DNA of 64,000 nucleotides, taken from NCBI RefSeq assembly GCF_001421715.1, contig NZ_LMKP01000009.1, positions 1-64,000 on the forward strand. Reading direction: 5' to 3'. A program made the translations under genes and the position numbers. The DNA comes from Sphingomonas sp. Leaf22 (GTDB lineage: Bacteria; Pseudomonadota; Alphaproteobacteria; Sphingomonadales; Sphingomonadaceae). Each line of letters opens with the position of its first letter. Positions within the stretch are counted from its first letter, which is position 1. The notes under the pieces are model-generated. The model was not told the DNA's origin and searched no databases. It saw nothing but the letters and a program-made list of their open reading frames with translations. Shown piece by piece: positions 47,247-55,151 of this stretch.

Positions 47247-47498
47247 ATGGGGCGGAATGATCGAATCGTTATCGACCTGGCGCTCGCCATCCTCGACGAG
47301 CAGCACGCCAAGGCGAGGGCGGGGAAGCGTCAGACGCACGAGGTCCGCCTTGCCCTGCATGTTTTGCGTCCGTGCGTGCCGCGTGACTGGCTGGTGTCGT
47401 TCTGGGAGGCCTGCGGGCTAGAAGACGGCATTCACAGGCAGCAAGACATGACGCGAACGCTGAATGGGATCAGGCTTCGCGTGAAGGTTGACGACTGA
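47247..47498 (+). CDS. Small hypothetical protein (83 aa)
   Basis: The product (NDRIVIDLALAILDEQHAKA, then PRDWLVSFWEACGLED) is helical with balanced charges and has good codon use. ATG at 47247 is chosen as the nearest to the folded part. The ribosome site is weak. No family is recognised. It lies among accessory genes at the right end. Confidence 0.5.
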   Translation: MGRNDRIVIDLALAILDEQHAKARAGKRQTHEVRLALHVLRPCVPRDWLVSFWEACGLEDGIHRQQDMTRTLNGIRLRVKVDD

Positions 47499-47874
47499 CA
47501 CCCCGCCGCTCGCTTATTCCGCCGCCTCCGCTGCCGATTCGCGGGCTCAAAACGTTCCGATTGAGCCACGGTAATCCGCCATTCCGCCCAATCATATTTT
47601 TCTGCGTTCCCGAAAAGTTCGCTTGCAAATCGCAAACCCGGCGGTTCGCCGCGCGTCGCGTCGCGTAAGCACATCTTGGATTGTCAACAGCGCCACGGAC
47701 GGAAACTTAGCCGACTTGCGCTCCGTCCGCTTTCCGACAATTAGTGATGACGGAGGCGGTTCCGAGCGTGGCTAGACGCCGGAACCGCCTCCGTTTCGAC
47801 CACGAATCCGATGAGGGTCCGTGCATCTCGTGCACCAACGGGGATAAGATTCCTCGTTGTGGGAAGCAAGGCTC
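47499..47874. other. Structured intergenic region with two hairpins
   Basis: No gene is seen. One hairpin pairs GGACGGA (47697-47703) with TCCGTCC (47722-47728). A second, strong one pairs ACGGAGGCGGTTCC (47750-47763) with GGAACCGCCTCCGT (47781-47794) and has an inner GCGT/ACGC stem, followed by TTTCG. A short palindrome GTGCATCTCGTGCAC is at 47821-47835. The region may be a double terminator or encode a small RNA. Confidence 0.5.
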
Positions 47875-47894
47875 TTCATCGTTTAAACGATGAA
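47875..47894. promoter_or_regulatory. Perfect 20-bp palindrome upstream of the KilA-N gene
   Basis: TTCATCGTTTAAACGATGAA is its own reverse complement and ends 12 bases before the ATG at 47907. A perfect palindrome of this length in a leader suggests an operator, perhaps for self-control by the KilA-N protein or for another phage regulator. Confidence 0.55.
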
Positions 47895-47906
47895 AGAACG
47901 AATGCT

Positions 47907-48746
47907 ATGAATGCGACGAATACCGACGGGAACCAGATCGAGCTGGTCCCGCACACATACCAAGGATCGCTGATCCAACAGCGATCGAAAGATGGCTACA
48001 TCAACGCAACGGCGATGTGCAAAGCGGCCGGAAAGCTGTTCGCGGATTACACACGGTTGCGCTCTACGGGCGATTTTCTGACCGCCCTTGGGGGGTCTAT
48101 GGGAATTCCCATAAACCGTTTGGTGATGACCGTTGTCACCGGAGCGAACGAAGTTCGCGGCAGCTATGTGCATCCACAAGTTGCGATCCACCTAGCACAG
48201 TGGCTTTCCGCAGAGTTCGCCGTGAAGGTGAGCGAATGGGTCTACGACTGGATGTCGGGCAAGAAGCCTGAGGATCGCGTCTGGGCACAGTTTCAGGATC
48301 GGGTATCTCTGGTCTACGATAATGTGCCTTCGGGGTACTTTTGCATCTTTCGAGAGATAGCTGGCGAGATGGCGGCCTTGATTTCGAACGGCGTCGACTT
48401 CGGCACTCGTACGATCCTCGATATCAGCGTCGGCAAGGCGTGGGCTGCACATTGGCGTGCGAACAACATGGAAGCGCAGTTCGGTCCGAGCGCATCGTTC
48501 CCGCATTTCTACCCGAACTACTTCCCCCAGGCGATGTCGAACCCGCAGCCGGCGAACTGCTATCCGGAGGACGCTTTGCCGAAGTTCCGTCGCTGGATGC
48601 GCGAGGTCTACATCCCGAAAAAGATGCCGGCCTACCTGAACAGCCAGGTTAAACAGGGCAAGATCGCAGGGCCGATCGCGAACAATGCGCTCACCGCGTT
48701 GACCGCACGGGAAGCTGCTCGCGTACTTCCCCGCCCGGGGCGCTGA
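47907..48746 (+). CDS. KilA-N domain protein (279 aa)
   Basis: The N-terminal half has the KilA-N pattern: QQRSKDGYINATAMCKAAGK, then YVHPQVAIHLAQWLSAEFAV and VSEWVYDWM. This fold binds DNA and is common in phage antirepressors and toxins. The C-terminal half (residues 140-279) is aromatic-rich and unassigned. Local GC is lower than in neighbours, which suggests recent transfer. A perfect palindrome lies in its leader and a hairpin follows its stop. Confidence 0.8.
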   Translation: MNATNTDGNQIELVPHTYQGSLIQQRSKDGYINATAMCKAAGKLFADYTRLRSTGDFLTALGGSMGIPINRLVMTVVTGANEVRGSYVHPQVAIHLAQWLSAEFAVKVSEWVYDWMSGKKPEDRVWAQFQDRVSLVYDNVPSGYFCIFREIAGEMAALISNGVDFGTRTILDISVGKAWAAHWRANNMEAQFGPSASFPHFYPNYFPQAMSNPQPANCYPEDALPKFRRWMREVYIPKKMPAYLNSQVKQGKIAGPIANNALTALTAREAARVLPRPGR

Positions 48747-48752
48747 CACCCG

Positions 48753-48778
48753 GAAGGGGCTGCTTCGGCGGCCCCTTC
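48753..48778 (+). terminator. Hairpin after the KilA-N gene
   Basis: GAAGGGGC (48753-48760) pairs with GCCCCTTC (48771-48778), extended by inner pairs around a TTCG loop. A stable stem without a clear U tract follows the stop by a few bases. Confidence 0.6.
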
Positions 48779-48903
48779 GCAACCTCGGAAACCATGCCGC
48801 TGTGCAACCGATACTGCACGATAGGCAAAGCCGCATCTAGGCCTTTGACCCTCCGCGATATTCAAGTCATATTTGGACCTCTGGCAAATTGTTGGAGGTT
48901 GTT

Positions 48904-49212
48904 ATGAAAACATCTGGTGTATTGGCGGCGCTCCTATGCGCACTCATCGCGTCACCGGCTTCCGCGACTGACCAAGACCCCCCGCCCCGCGGGTATATCA
49001 AGATTCTGAAAGGGCATGTTCAGTACGGCTGGAACCCGGTCTCGTGCCCTACATCGGTGCCGGAAATCCTGTGTCCGCTTGGCTCGGGGTATTCCGGGGG
49101 TATCGAGGTAATCGGGACGCTACAAACCAATTGCGACGGGTGGGTAACGCAGAACGGGCGGATCTATCCCGCCACTAGCTGGGAGCTATTCCAGCTCGAG
49201 CAGTGCGATTAG
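48904..49212 (+). CDS. Small secreted protein (102 aa) with a duplicated 3' end
   Basis: A signal peptide (KTSGVLAALLCALIASPASA) is followed by a short exported domain with four cysteines that could form two disulphides. ATG at 48904 has GGAGGTTGTT upstream. The stop TAG is created by the junction of a 34-bp tandem duplication. Without it the protein would run three codons longer before a stop. Function is unknown; conversion of the host envelope is possible. Confidence 0.65.
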   Translation: MKTSGVLAALLCALIASPASATDQDPPPRGYIKILKGHVQYGWNPVSCPTSVPEILCPLGSGYSGGIEVIGTLQTNCDGWVTQNGRIYPATSWELFQLEQCD

Positions 49213-49243
49213 CTGGGAGCTATTCCAGCTCGAGCAGTGCGAT
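49176..49243 (+). repeat. 34-bp perfect tandem duplication
   Basis: The 34 bases 49176-49209 (starting TAGCTGGGAGCTATTC) are repeated without change at 49210-49243. The stop codon of the secreted protein gene is the first three bases of the second copy. Each unit also contains GAGCT-ATTCC-AGCTC. The perfect identity points to a recent event. Confidence 0.9.
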
Positions 49244-49262
49244 CCCTCGTAGGCTTTAGAAC

Positions 49263-49292
49263 GGTCGCGCGCTGCAGTAGCAGTGCGCGACC
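49263..49292. terminator. Bidirectional hairpin between convergent genes
   Basis: GGTCGCGC pairs with GCGCGACC, and an inner CTGC-AGTA-GCAG stem extends it after one mismatch. It lies between the rightward secreted protein gene and the leftward operon, where a shared terminator would be expected. Confidence 0.6.
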
Positions 49293-49316
49293 TACGGCTG
49301 ACGCGTTCGCTTAGGA

Positions 49317-49421
49317 TTAGGGCAGCAAGCTCATTGCGCCCGCCGCGAACGCCAAGATGACGAGAAGCCCGAGGACGGTGAACTCAACCTTGGTGGCGAT
49401 ACCGGCGAGACGCTTTCTCAC
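49317..49421 (-). CDS. Single-helix membrane peptide (34 aa)
   Basis: A GTG at 49421 overlaps the stop of the upstream helix-turn-helix gene (GTGA). The product starts with a basic patch (VRKRLAGIATKVEF) and has one membrane helix (TVLGLLVILAFAAGAMSL). The strict coupling suggests it is translated. A toxin-like or exclusion role is possible but not supported by a motif. Confidence 0.5.
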   Translation of the reverse strand: MRKRLAGIATKVEFTVLGLLVILAFAAGAMSLLP

Positions 49422-49660
49422 TGATCGCCCGGCGCCGGCGTCCACGGCTCCCTCGCCCCCAGCCGCCGCTCGTCTACCTGAAAGCGCTTTGCCAGCATCA
49501 AGCGATCGTCCTCGTCCAGCCGCTTCGGCGAACCGCGCGTCACGAACTGCTGCAGATAGGCGCTGTTTCGGCCCAGCAGCTTGGACAGCGCGGCCAGGCT
49601 GTCGCCGTGCTCGGCCGCCAGCGCGCGCAGCGTGGCGCGGACCTCGTCGGGGCTGTGCAT
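49418..49660 (-). CDS. Helix-turn-helix regulator near attR (80 aa)
   Basis: The sequence ALAAEHGDSLAALSKLLGRN, then SAYLQQFVTRGSPKRL, fits an XRE-like helix-turn-helix. It is the middle of a three-gene leftward operon (49317-49860) at the right end of the prophage. The start overlaps the previous stop (TAATG). Lysogen-expressed control genes often occupy this place. Confidence 0.65.
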   Translation of the reverse strand: MHSPDEVRATLRALAAEHGDSLAALSKLLGRNSAYLQQFVTRGSPKRLDEDDRLMLAKRFQVDERRLGAREPWTPAPGDQ

Positions 49661-49860
49661 TAGGCGCCGGTGCCACCGCGCTCGACCTCGACTGCATGCC
49701 GCTTCGCTGCTTCAATGACCAGGCGGACGTCGTCGACCGTCAGAGGCATGTCGCCGTCGATCTGTTCGCCTTCCGGGTAGCTGTCCACGAAATCGGCCAG
49801 GCGGGCGATCGCCGTATTCAGGTCGATCGCTTTGGTCAGGTGGTCGTCGGGGGTGGGCAT
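49660..49860 (-). CDS. Small acidic protein, first gene of the attR-side operon (66 aa)
   Basis: The ATG at 49860 opens a 66-codon frame (PTPDDHLTKAIDLNTAIARL, then LTVDDVRLVIEAAKRH). The product is acidic and helical. It is coupled to the regulator gene by TAATG. The upstream 200 bases (49861-50058) hold no gene and probably the operon promoter. No family is recognised. Confidence 0.55.
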   Translation of the reverse strand: MPTPDDHLTKAIDLNTAIARLADFVDSYPEGEQIDGDMPLTVDDVRLVIEAAKRHAVEVERGGTGA

Positions 49861-50058
49861 CGGGAGCCTTTCCAGCCGGGCATATGGATTGGGGACCGTC
49901 GCTGATCGGCCGGCGAATGTCGAGTGGTGACGGCCCCGATTCGCGGCCATCTTTCGACGCCAGCCGCCATTCAGACAAAAGCAGTGCCCCTCAGGCGTAG
50001 CTACAGGGGGTAGAAGCGCGAACATGTGTGAACGCGCATTGAAAACGCACGGTTTACG

Positions 50059-50112
50059 CTCGACTGTTAATCGAGCGGCCGTAGGTTCGAATCCTACTCA
50101 GGGAGCCAGCGA
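50059..50112 (+). repeat. attR (54-bp direct repeat with tRNA-Asn 3' half)
   Basis: This copy holds the original 3' half of tRNA-Asn (50059-50108), separated from its 5' half by the prophage. It cannot form a functional tRNA. The host side continues with the former tRNA terminator. Confidence 0.95.
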
Positions 50113-50119
50113 CACCATC

Positions 50120-50175
50120 GGAAAATCTGGATTTTCCCCGCCAGGGGTACCGCGATATCGCGGTGACCTTTTTCC
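50120..50175 (+). terminator. Original terminator region of tRNA-Asn
   Basis: GGAAAATC-TG-GATTTTCC (50120-50137) and the perfect 16-bp palindrome ACCGCGATATCGCGGT (50149-50164) are followed by GACCTTTTTCC. The second structure with its T tract fits a factor-independent terminator. Before integration it would have followed the tRNA directly. Confidence 0.65.
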
Positions 50176-50378
50176 GATTTGCGGCATCTGCGATCGACGA
50201 TCGATCGAACCCGGAAATGCTTCGTCACATACAGCTGAACCGGCGTTCAGCATCGGGTAATCTCCGATACGGCACGGTCCGTCGTGCTGCGTCCACGGAC
50301 CCGAACCCGTGGCAGATCGTTGTTCCGGCAATGGACGATCGCCATGGGTCGGTAGCCATGGCGGCATTGGAGAAACTG

Positions 50379-50990
50379 ATGTTGCTGCACCCTCCCCACC
50401 GTGTCCGCCTTCGCGCGATCGGCACGACTCTTGTCGGAGCGCTGGCACTCGCCGCCTGCGCGACGCCGACTCCCTATCAGCCGGCATCCGGCTCCGGCTT
50501 CTATCGCAACGGTTATAGCGACCAGCAGGTCGAGCCGAACCGCTATCAGGTGAGCTTTTCCGGCAACAGCCTGACCTCGCGCGAGACGGTCGAGCGGTAT
50601 CTGCTGTATCGCGCCGCGCAGCTGACGCTGGAGCGTGGCTATGATTATTTCCTGATGGCCGACCGCGACACCAATTTGCGCAGCCGGACCTTCTCGACGC
50701 CGGGCGTCGGCGGGTTCGGCGGCTGGGGCGGTGGCTTTGGATGGGGCGGTTGGGGTCCGGCATGGCGCTATCGCAGCCCGGCATTCGGCTGGCGCGCATG
50801 GGACCCGTTCTGGGGCGATCCGTTCTTCGACCGCTCGGTCGATATCCGCACCGTCGACAAATATGAGGCGATGGCGGAGATCGTGCTGGGCAAGGGTCCC
50901 AAGCCCGTCAACAACATCCGCGCCTTCGACGCGCGCGCAGTGTTGCAGAGCCTCGGGCCGAGCGTGATGGAGCCCGAACCGCGGCGATGA
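50379..50990 (+). CDS. Lipoprotein with glycine-tryptophan-rich segment, CC0125-like
   Basis: The 203-residue protein has a lipoprotein signal (RLRAIGTTLVGALALAACAT; the Cys is the lipid site). It then has a conserved region (VSFSGNSLTSRETVERYLLY, RAAQLTLERGYDYFLMADRD) typical of an alphaproteobacterial lipoprotein family of unknown role, and a Gly-Trp-rich patch (GGFGGWGGGFGWGGWGPAW). ATG at 50379 has GGAG six bases upstream; the longer open frame back to 50163 has no such site. A strong terminator follows. Confidence 0.82.
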   Translation: MLLHPPHRVRLRAIGTTLVGALALAACATPTPYQPASGSGFYRNGYSDQQVEPNRYQVSFSGNSLTSRETVERYLLYRAAQLTLERGYDYFLMADRDTNLRSRTFSTPGVGGFGGWGGGFGWGGWGPAWRYRSPAFGWRAWDPFWGDPFFDRSVDIRTVDKYEAMAEIVLGKGPKPVNNIRAFDARAVLQSLGPSVMEPEPRR

Positions 50991-51014
50991 AGCTGCGACA
51001 GCGGTAGAGACAGG

Positions 51015-51051
51015 AAGGCCGCCGTTCCCATCGGGACGGCGGCCTTTTCTT
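51015..51051 (+). terminator. Factor-independent terminator of the lipoprotein gene
   Basis: AAGGCCGCCGTTCC pairs with GGGACGGCGGCCTT around CATC, followed by TTCTT. It is a classical stem with a short T tract 25 bases after the stop. Confidence 0.85.
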
Positions 51052-51082
51052 GCCGGTCGGGGACGTCACCCGCTGCACGTGC

Positions 51083-51108
51083 CGTATCCCCGCCTGCGCG
51101 GGGATACG
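51083..51108. repeat. REP-like palindrome
   Basis: CGTATCCCC and GGGGATACG flank GCCTGCGC. It belongs to the same family as the palindromes at 92-108 and 147-170, and lies just after the secA stop, where it could also cap the transcript. Confidence 0.65.
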
Positions 51109-51114
51109 GGTGGC

Positions 51115-53862
51115 TTACGCGACCAGCGCGCCGTGGCAGTGCTTGTACTTGCGGCCCGACCCGCACGGGCAGGGTGCGTTGCGGCTGACGCGGCCTTCCC
51201 AGCTGGCGGGATCGTCGCCCAGTTCCTCGTCGGGCACCGGTGCCGCCATCTGCAGCATCGGCACGCGGGTGGTGATCAGGCCCTGCGCACCCTCTCCGCC
51301 CCAGCTGTCGTCCTCGCCGGTCAGCGGGTCGATATGCATCGTCAGGAAATCGGGCAGCTCGGGAAGCTCGGGCGGTGCCTGGAAATTGAAATTGGCGTGC
51401 GCCATCGTCCGGGTCACGTCCTCGCGGATACTGGCGAGCATCCGTTCGAACAGCGCGAACGCTTCCTGCTTATACTCGTTGATCGGCGTCTTCTGTGCAT
51501 AGGCGCGCAGGTGGATCACCGCCCGCAGCGCGTCGAGCATCGCCAGATGTTCTTTCCAGTGGTGGTCGAGCGTCTGGAGCAGGATCGACTTTTCGATCTG
51601 CGTCCAGCTGTCGGCATCGAGTTCGGCCGACTTCGCATCGACCAGCGCGTCGGCCTGGGCACGGATGCGTTCCTCGAGCGTCTCGGCGTCGAGACCGTCC
51701 TCGTGCGCGATCCAGTCGGCGACCGGCGCATCGACGCCGAGCAGCTCCTGCGCGCGTTCGCGCAGCCCTTCGACATTCCATTGTTCGGGATAGCTGTCGG
51801 GCGGGACGGCATCGCCGACGACGGTGTTGACCGTCGCGTGGCGCATGTCGACGACGACGTCGCCGACCGTCTCCGCATCCATGACGTCGGCGCGCTGTTC
51901 GTAGATGACCTTGCGCTGGTCGTTCATCACGTCGTCATATTCGACGACCTGCTTGCGGACGTCGTAATTGCGCGCCTCGACCTTCTTCTGCGCGGTTTCG
52001 ATCGCGCGGCTCAGCCACTTGCTGCCGATCGCCTCGCCGTCCTCGATATTGTTGCGCATCATCTTGGCAAACAGCGTGTCCGGCCCGAAGATGCGGAGCA
52101 GATCGTCGTCGAGGCACAGATAGAAGCGCGACAGGCCCGGATCGCCCTGCCGCCCCGAACGGCCGCGCAGCTGGTTGTCGATACGGCGGCTTTCGTGGCG
52201 CTCGGTGCCGAGCACGAACAGCCCGCCGGCCGCCAGCACCTGCTGCTTTTCCTCGATGATCTCGGCGCGGATGCGCGCGGCGGCGGCGTCATATTCGCCC
52301 GTCCCCTCGACCAGATCGGGATGTTCGTCGAGCATCCGGAATTCGAGGTTACCGCCCAGCTGGATGTCGGTGCCGCGCCCGGCCATGTTGGTGGCGATGG
52401 TCACCGCGCCCAGCCGCCCCGCCTGCGCCACGATATGCGCTTCGGATTCATGATAGCGGGCATTCAGGACCTTGTGATCGACGGCTTCCTGCGTGAGGAA
52501 TTCGGACAGCAGTTCCGATTTTTCGATCGAGACCGTGCCGACCAGCACCGGCTGCCCCTGCGACGCATGGTCGCGGATCTTCTTGGCGATCGCGCGGAAC
52601 TTGTCGTCGAGCGTCTTGTAGAATTCGTCCTCTTCATCGACGCGGCGGACCGGCACGTTGGTTGGGATCGACACGACGTTCATCTTGTAGATGTCGAAGA
52701 ATTCGGGCGCTTCGGTCGCCGCCGTGCCGGTCATGCCCGACAGTTTCGGGTACATGCGGAAATAGTTCTGGAAGGTGATCGAGGCGAGCGTCTGGTTCTC
52801 CGGCTCGATGTTCACGCCTTCCTTGGCCTCGGCGGCCTGGTGCAGGCCATCCGACCAGCGGCGACCGTCCATCATGCGGCCGGTGAATTCGTCGATGATG
52901 ACGACCTTGCCGTCCTTCACGATGTAATCGGTGTCGCGCTTGAACATGATGTTCGCGCGCAGCGCCTGATTCACATGGTGCACGACCTGCGTGTTTTCGA
53001 AGTCGTAGAGGTTGGCGCCGAACAGCAGCCCGGCATCCTCCAGCATCCGTTCGACCTTTTCGGTGCCGTCCTCGGTCAGCACGATCGACTTCTGCTTCTC
53101 GTCCTTTTCGTAATCATCGGCGCTCAGCCGCTGCACGACCTCGTTCACCGACCGGTACAGGTCGGACTTGTCGTCGGTCGGGCCGGAGATGATGAGCGGG
53201 GTGCGCGCCTCGTCGATCAGGATCGAATCGACCTCGTCGACGATGGCGAAGTTGAACGGCCGCTGCGTCATCGACGCGCGGTCGAACTTCATATTGTCGC
53301 GCAGGTAATCGAAGCCGAATTCGTTGTTCGTGCCATAGGTGATGTCGGCGGCATAGGCAGCGCGACGTTCGTGATCCGGAATGTTCGGCACGATCACGCC
53401 GGTGGTCAGGCCGAGAAAGCCGTAGACCTGCCCCATCTGCGCCGCGTCGCGCCGCGCCAGATAGTCGTTGACGGTGACGACATGGACGCCGTCCCCCGGC
53501 AGCGCGTTGAGATAGCAGGCGAGGGTCGCCACCAGCGTCTTGCCTTCGCCGGTGCGCATCTCGGCGATTTCGCCACGGTGGAGAACGATGCCGCCGACCA
53601 TCTGCACGTCGAAATGGCGCATGCCCAGCACGCGGCGCGCCGCCTCGCGGACCGTCGCGAACGCTTCGGGAAGCAAGGAGTCGAGCTTCGCGCCATTCGC
53701 GAGTTGCTCGCGGAACTTCGGCGTCTGCGCGGCGAGGTCCGCGTCGGACATGGCGGTCAATACGGGTTCGAACTCGTTGATCTTGTTGACGATCGAACCG
53801 AGCGACTTGACGTAACGGTCGTTGGACGACCCGAACAGCGATTTGGCGAGGCCACCGAACAT
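51115..53862 (-). CDS. secA: Preprotein translocase ATPase SecA
   Basis: The 915-residue motor pushes unfolded proteins through SecYEG. Visible motifs are [14 protein letters not shown] (Walker A) near residue 103, [44 protein letters not shown] and the C-terminal zinc finger [16 protein letters not shown] that binds SecB and lipid. Length and order are those of alphaproteobacterial SecA. A long plus-strand frame opposite it is a shadow. A small gene lies upstream in the same direction. Confidence 0.97.
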   Translation of the reverse strand: MFGGLAKSLFGSSNDRYVKSLGSIVNKINEFEPVLTAMSDADLAAQTPKFREQLANGAKLDSLLPEAFATVREAARRVLGMRHFDVQMVGGIVLHRGEIAEMRTGEGKTLVATLACYLNALPGDGVHVVTVNDYLARRDAAQMGQVYGFLGLTTGVIVPNIPDHERRAAYAADITYGTNNEFGFDYLRDNMKFDRASMTQRPFNFAIVDEVDSILIDEARTPLIISGPTDDKSDLYRSVNEVVQRLSADDYEKDEKQKSIVLTEDGTEKVERMLEDAGLLFGANLYDFENTQVVHHVNQALRANIMFKRDTDYIVKDGKVVIIDEFTGRMMDGRRWSDGLHQAAEAKEGVNIEPENQTLASITFQNYFRMYPKLSGMTGTAATEAPEFFDIYKMNVVSIPTNVPVRRVDEEDEFYKTLDDKFRAIAKKIRDHASQGQPVLVGTVSIEKSELLSEFLTQEAVDHKVLNARYHESEAHIVAQAGRLGAVTIATNMAGRGTDIQLGGNLEFRMLDEHPDLVEGTGEYDAAAARIRAEIIEEKQQVLAAGGLFVLGTERHESRRIDNQLRGRSGRQGDPGLSRFYLCLDDDLLRIFGPDTLFAKMMRNNIEDGEAIGSKWLSRAIETAQKKVEARNYDVRKQVVEYDDVMNDQRKVIYEQRADVMDAETVGDVVVDMRHATVNTVVGDAVPPDSYPEQWNVEGLRERAQELLGVDAPVADWIAHEDGLDAETLEERIRAQADALVDAKSAELDADSWTQIEKSILLQTLDHHWKEHLAMLDALRAVIHLRAYAQKTPINEYKQEAFALFERMLASIREDVTRTMAHANFNFQAPPELPELPDFLTMHIDPLTGEDDSWGGEGAQGLITTRVPMLQMAAPVPDEELGDDPASWEGRVSRNAPCPCGSGRKYKHCHGALVA

Positions 53863-53952
53863 GGGCGAAATTCCTTGGATACGGGCGGTGCGCGCCGCGC
53901 CGGAAATCGGCGGCTGCGCAGAATGAAAAGGTCGGAAAAGCGCGGATGCGCG

Positions 53953-54267
53953 CTATTCGTGGGTGCGCAGCGTGCGGGCGCGGACCGCAACATGGGGCGC
54001 GGGCGCCAGGAACAGCGGCTGTGGGTCTCGCAGCAGCGGCTGGACGGGTCGGACGGTCGTGGCCGATCCGGCCTCGACCACCGCAACCGCAACATGTGCG
54101 GCTACGACCTGCGCCTGAGCCACCTGCCGCGCATTCGCGACTCCCACGCCGGGGAGCAGGCTGGTCAGGCCCGTCAGCAGCGCGGAGAGGAACAGCAGCA
54201 AACGCAAGCGATACGTCCAGACGGTTTGGTTTCGCGACGGAATGCCGGCCGCAGTTGCAGGAGACAT
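53953..54267 (-). CDS. Hypothetical protein upstream of secA (104 aa)
   Basis: The product has a hydrophobic segment (YRLRLLLFLSALLTGLTSLL) that could be a signal or membrane anchor, then an Ala/Val-rich tail. A frame of similar length is open on the other strand, so the evidence is mainly the signal-like start and the direction shared with secA. No family is recognised. Confidence 0.45.
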   Translation of the reverse strand: MSPATAAGIPSRNQTVWTYRLRLLLFLSALLTGLTSLLPGVGVANARQVAQAQVVAAHVAVAVVEAGSATTVRPVQPLLRDPQPLFLAPAPHVAVRARTLRTHE

Positions 54268-54336
54268 AGGGAATGGGCGGCCCGGCGTCTAGTCGCCTGC
54301 CCTTTAGCTAGACGGTCGAAACGCTTCCGATACGCG

Positions 54337-55101
54337 TTACCGGACAAGCATCAGCCTGCGCCCCGATGACGCCAGAAATCGTTGCTCGCCGATACACCGC
54401 GTCTGCTTCGAATTGGTCGCCACCATGCGACATGCGATAACGCGACCCCGGTCGTCGACCGTCATGTGCATCGTCCGCGTCCAGTCCGGACCGACCGCCG
54501 ACTCCGCCGGAAAGTCGATGTCGGGTACACCGTCGATCGACATGCGCTCAATATGGTCCAGTACGCCCGACCCATGCTCGCTCGCCCAGTTTGCAGCCAG
54601 CAGCATCATCCCGGCGACAACATCGCAGGGGCTTGGCACCGATACAGCATCGGAGGAACGCCACAGCTCGCATTTTTCGATCTTGTGTCGCGCGCCAATG
54701 GTCAACCGGACACGCTGCGCATACAGAATGAGGTGGGTGTCGGCGTCAAACGGCGCTTGCCAGTGAACCCGTCGCAGCGCGAGGCCAGCGACCGCCCTGC
54801 CCTGCGCGTCCCGTGCCGGTTCAAATCGGGCTCGAGGCATCGTCGCGGCACAGGTCGCCTCGTCCATCAGCGTGCTACCGCTGGATTTGACGGTCGTGCA
54901 GGCCGTTGCGCGGCCCGTATCATCGACGGTGAACGCAACTTCTACCGTGCCGAACAACCCCTGTTCGATTGCCATTGCCGGATAATCATCATTCGTCACC
55001 CAACTTGCCGGATCGATCGGCACAGGCCCGGCCTGCCCCAGGGCCCCGCCCCCACAACAAAGCGTTGCAACCGCCGCGCCCATGCGTAGGAACCGTCGCA
55101 T
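54337..55101 (-). CDS. Periplasmic TonB C-terminal-domain-like protein (254 aa)
   Basis: A signal peptide (MRRFLRMGAAVATLCCGG) is followed by a TonB-C-like domain near residues 35-110: DDYPAMAIEQGLFGTVEVAF, then VDDTGRATACTTVKSSGS and RARFEPARDAQGR. The second half has a related strand pattern (MTVDDRGRVIACRMVATNS). Such proteins are common in sphingomonads; partners are unknown. It is divergent from argJ with a gap of 50 bases. ATG at 55101 is used; GTG at 55107 is also open. Confidence 0.75.
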   Translation of the reverse strand: MRRFLRMGAAVATLCCGGGALGQAGPVPIDPASWVTNDDYPAMAIEQGLFGTVEVAFTVDDTGRATACTTVKSSGSTLMDEATCAATMPRARFEPARDAQGRAVAGLALRRVHWQAPFDADTHLILYAQRVRLTIGARHKIEKCELWRSSDAVSVPSPCDVVAGMMLLAANWASEHGSGVLDHIERMSIDGVPDIDFPAESAVGPDWTRTMHMTVDDRGRVIACRMVATNSKQTRCIGEQRFLASSGRRLMLVR

Positions 55102-55151
55102 CTCCACCCCCTGCCCCGTATGCGGCGCAGGCTAGACCGGACACCGCGCCC

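Larger units (their letters stand above)
2509..50112. mobile_element. Complete lambdoid-type siphovirus prophage in tRNA-Asn (47.55 kb)
   Basis: The element is bounded by a perfect 54-bp direct repeat derived from the tRNA-Asn 3' half, which fixes a unit length of 47,550 bp. It contains the integrase next to attL, a repressor/Cro switch, replication and methylation genes, and terminase. It also has full head, tail and lysis modules in canonical order, with no obvious break, transposon or frameshift lesion. The only frameshift seen is a programmed-type site in the tail chaperone. The prophage therefore looks capable of induction, although this is an inference from gene content. Late genes follow the pattern of lambda/HK97-like siphoviruses with a GpA-type terminase. 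Confidence 0.93.

Noticed and set aside
50059..50108. Second tRNA-Asn
   Set aside because: Only the 3' half from the anticodon stem is present; the upstream bases cannot form the D-arm or the acceptor strand. It is the attR remnant.
51079..54369. 1096-codon open frame on the plus strand opposite secA
   Set aside because: It mirrors the codon pattern of secA, is His/Arg/Asp-rich without domains, and has no ribosome site. It is an antisense shadow common in GC-rich DNA.
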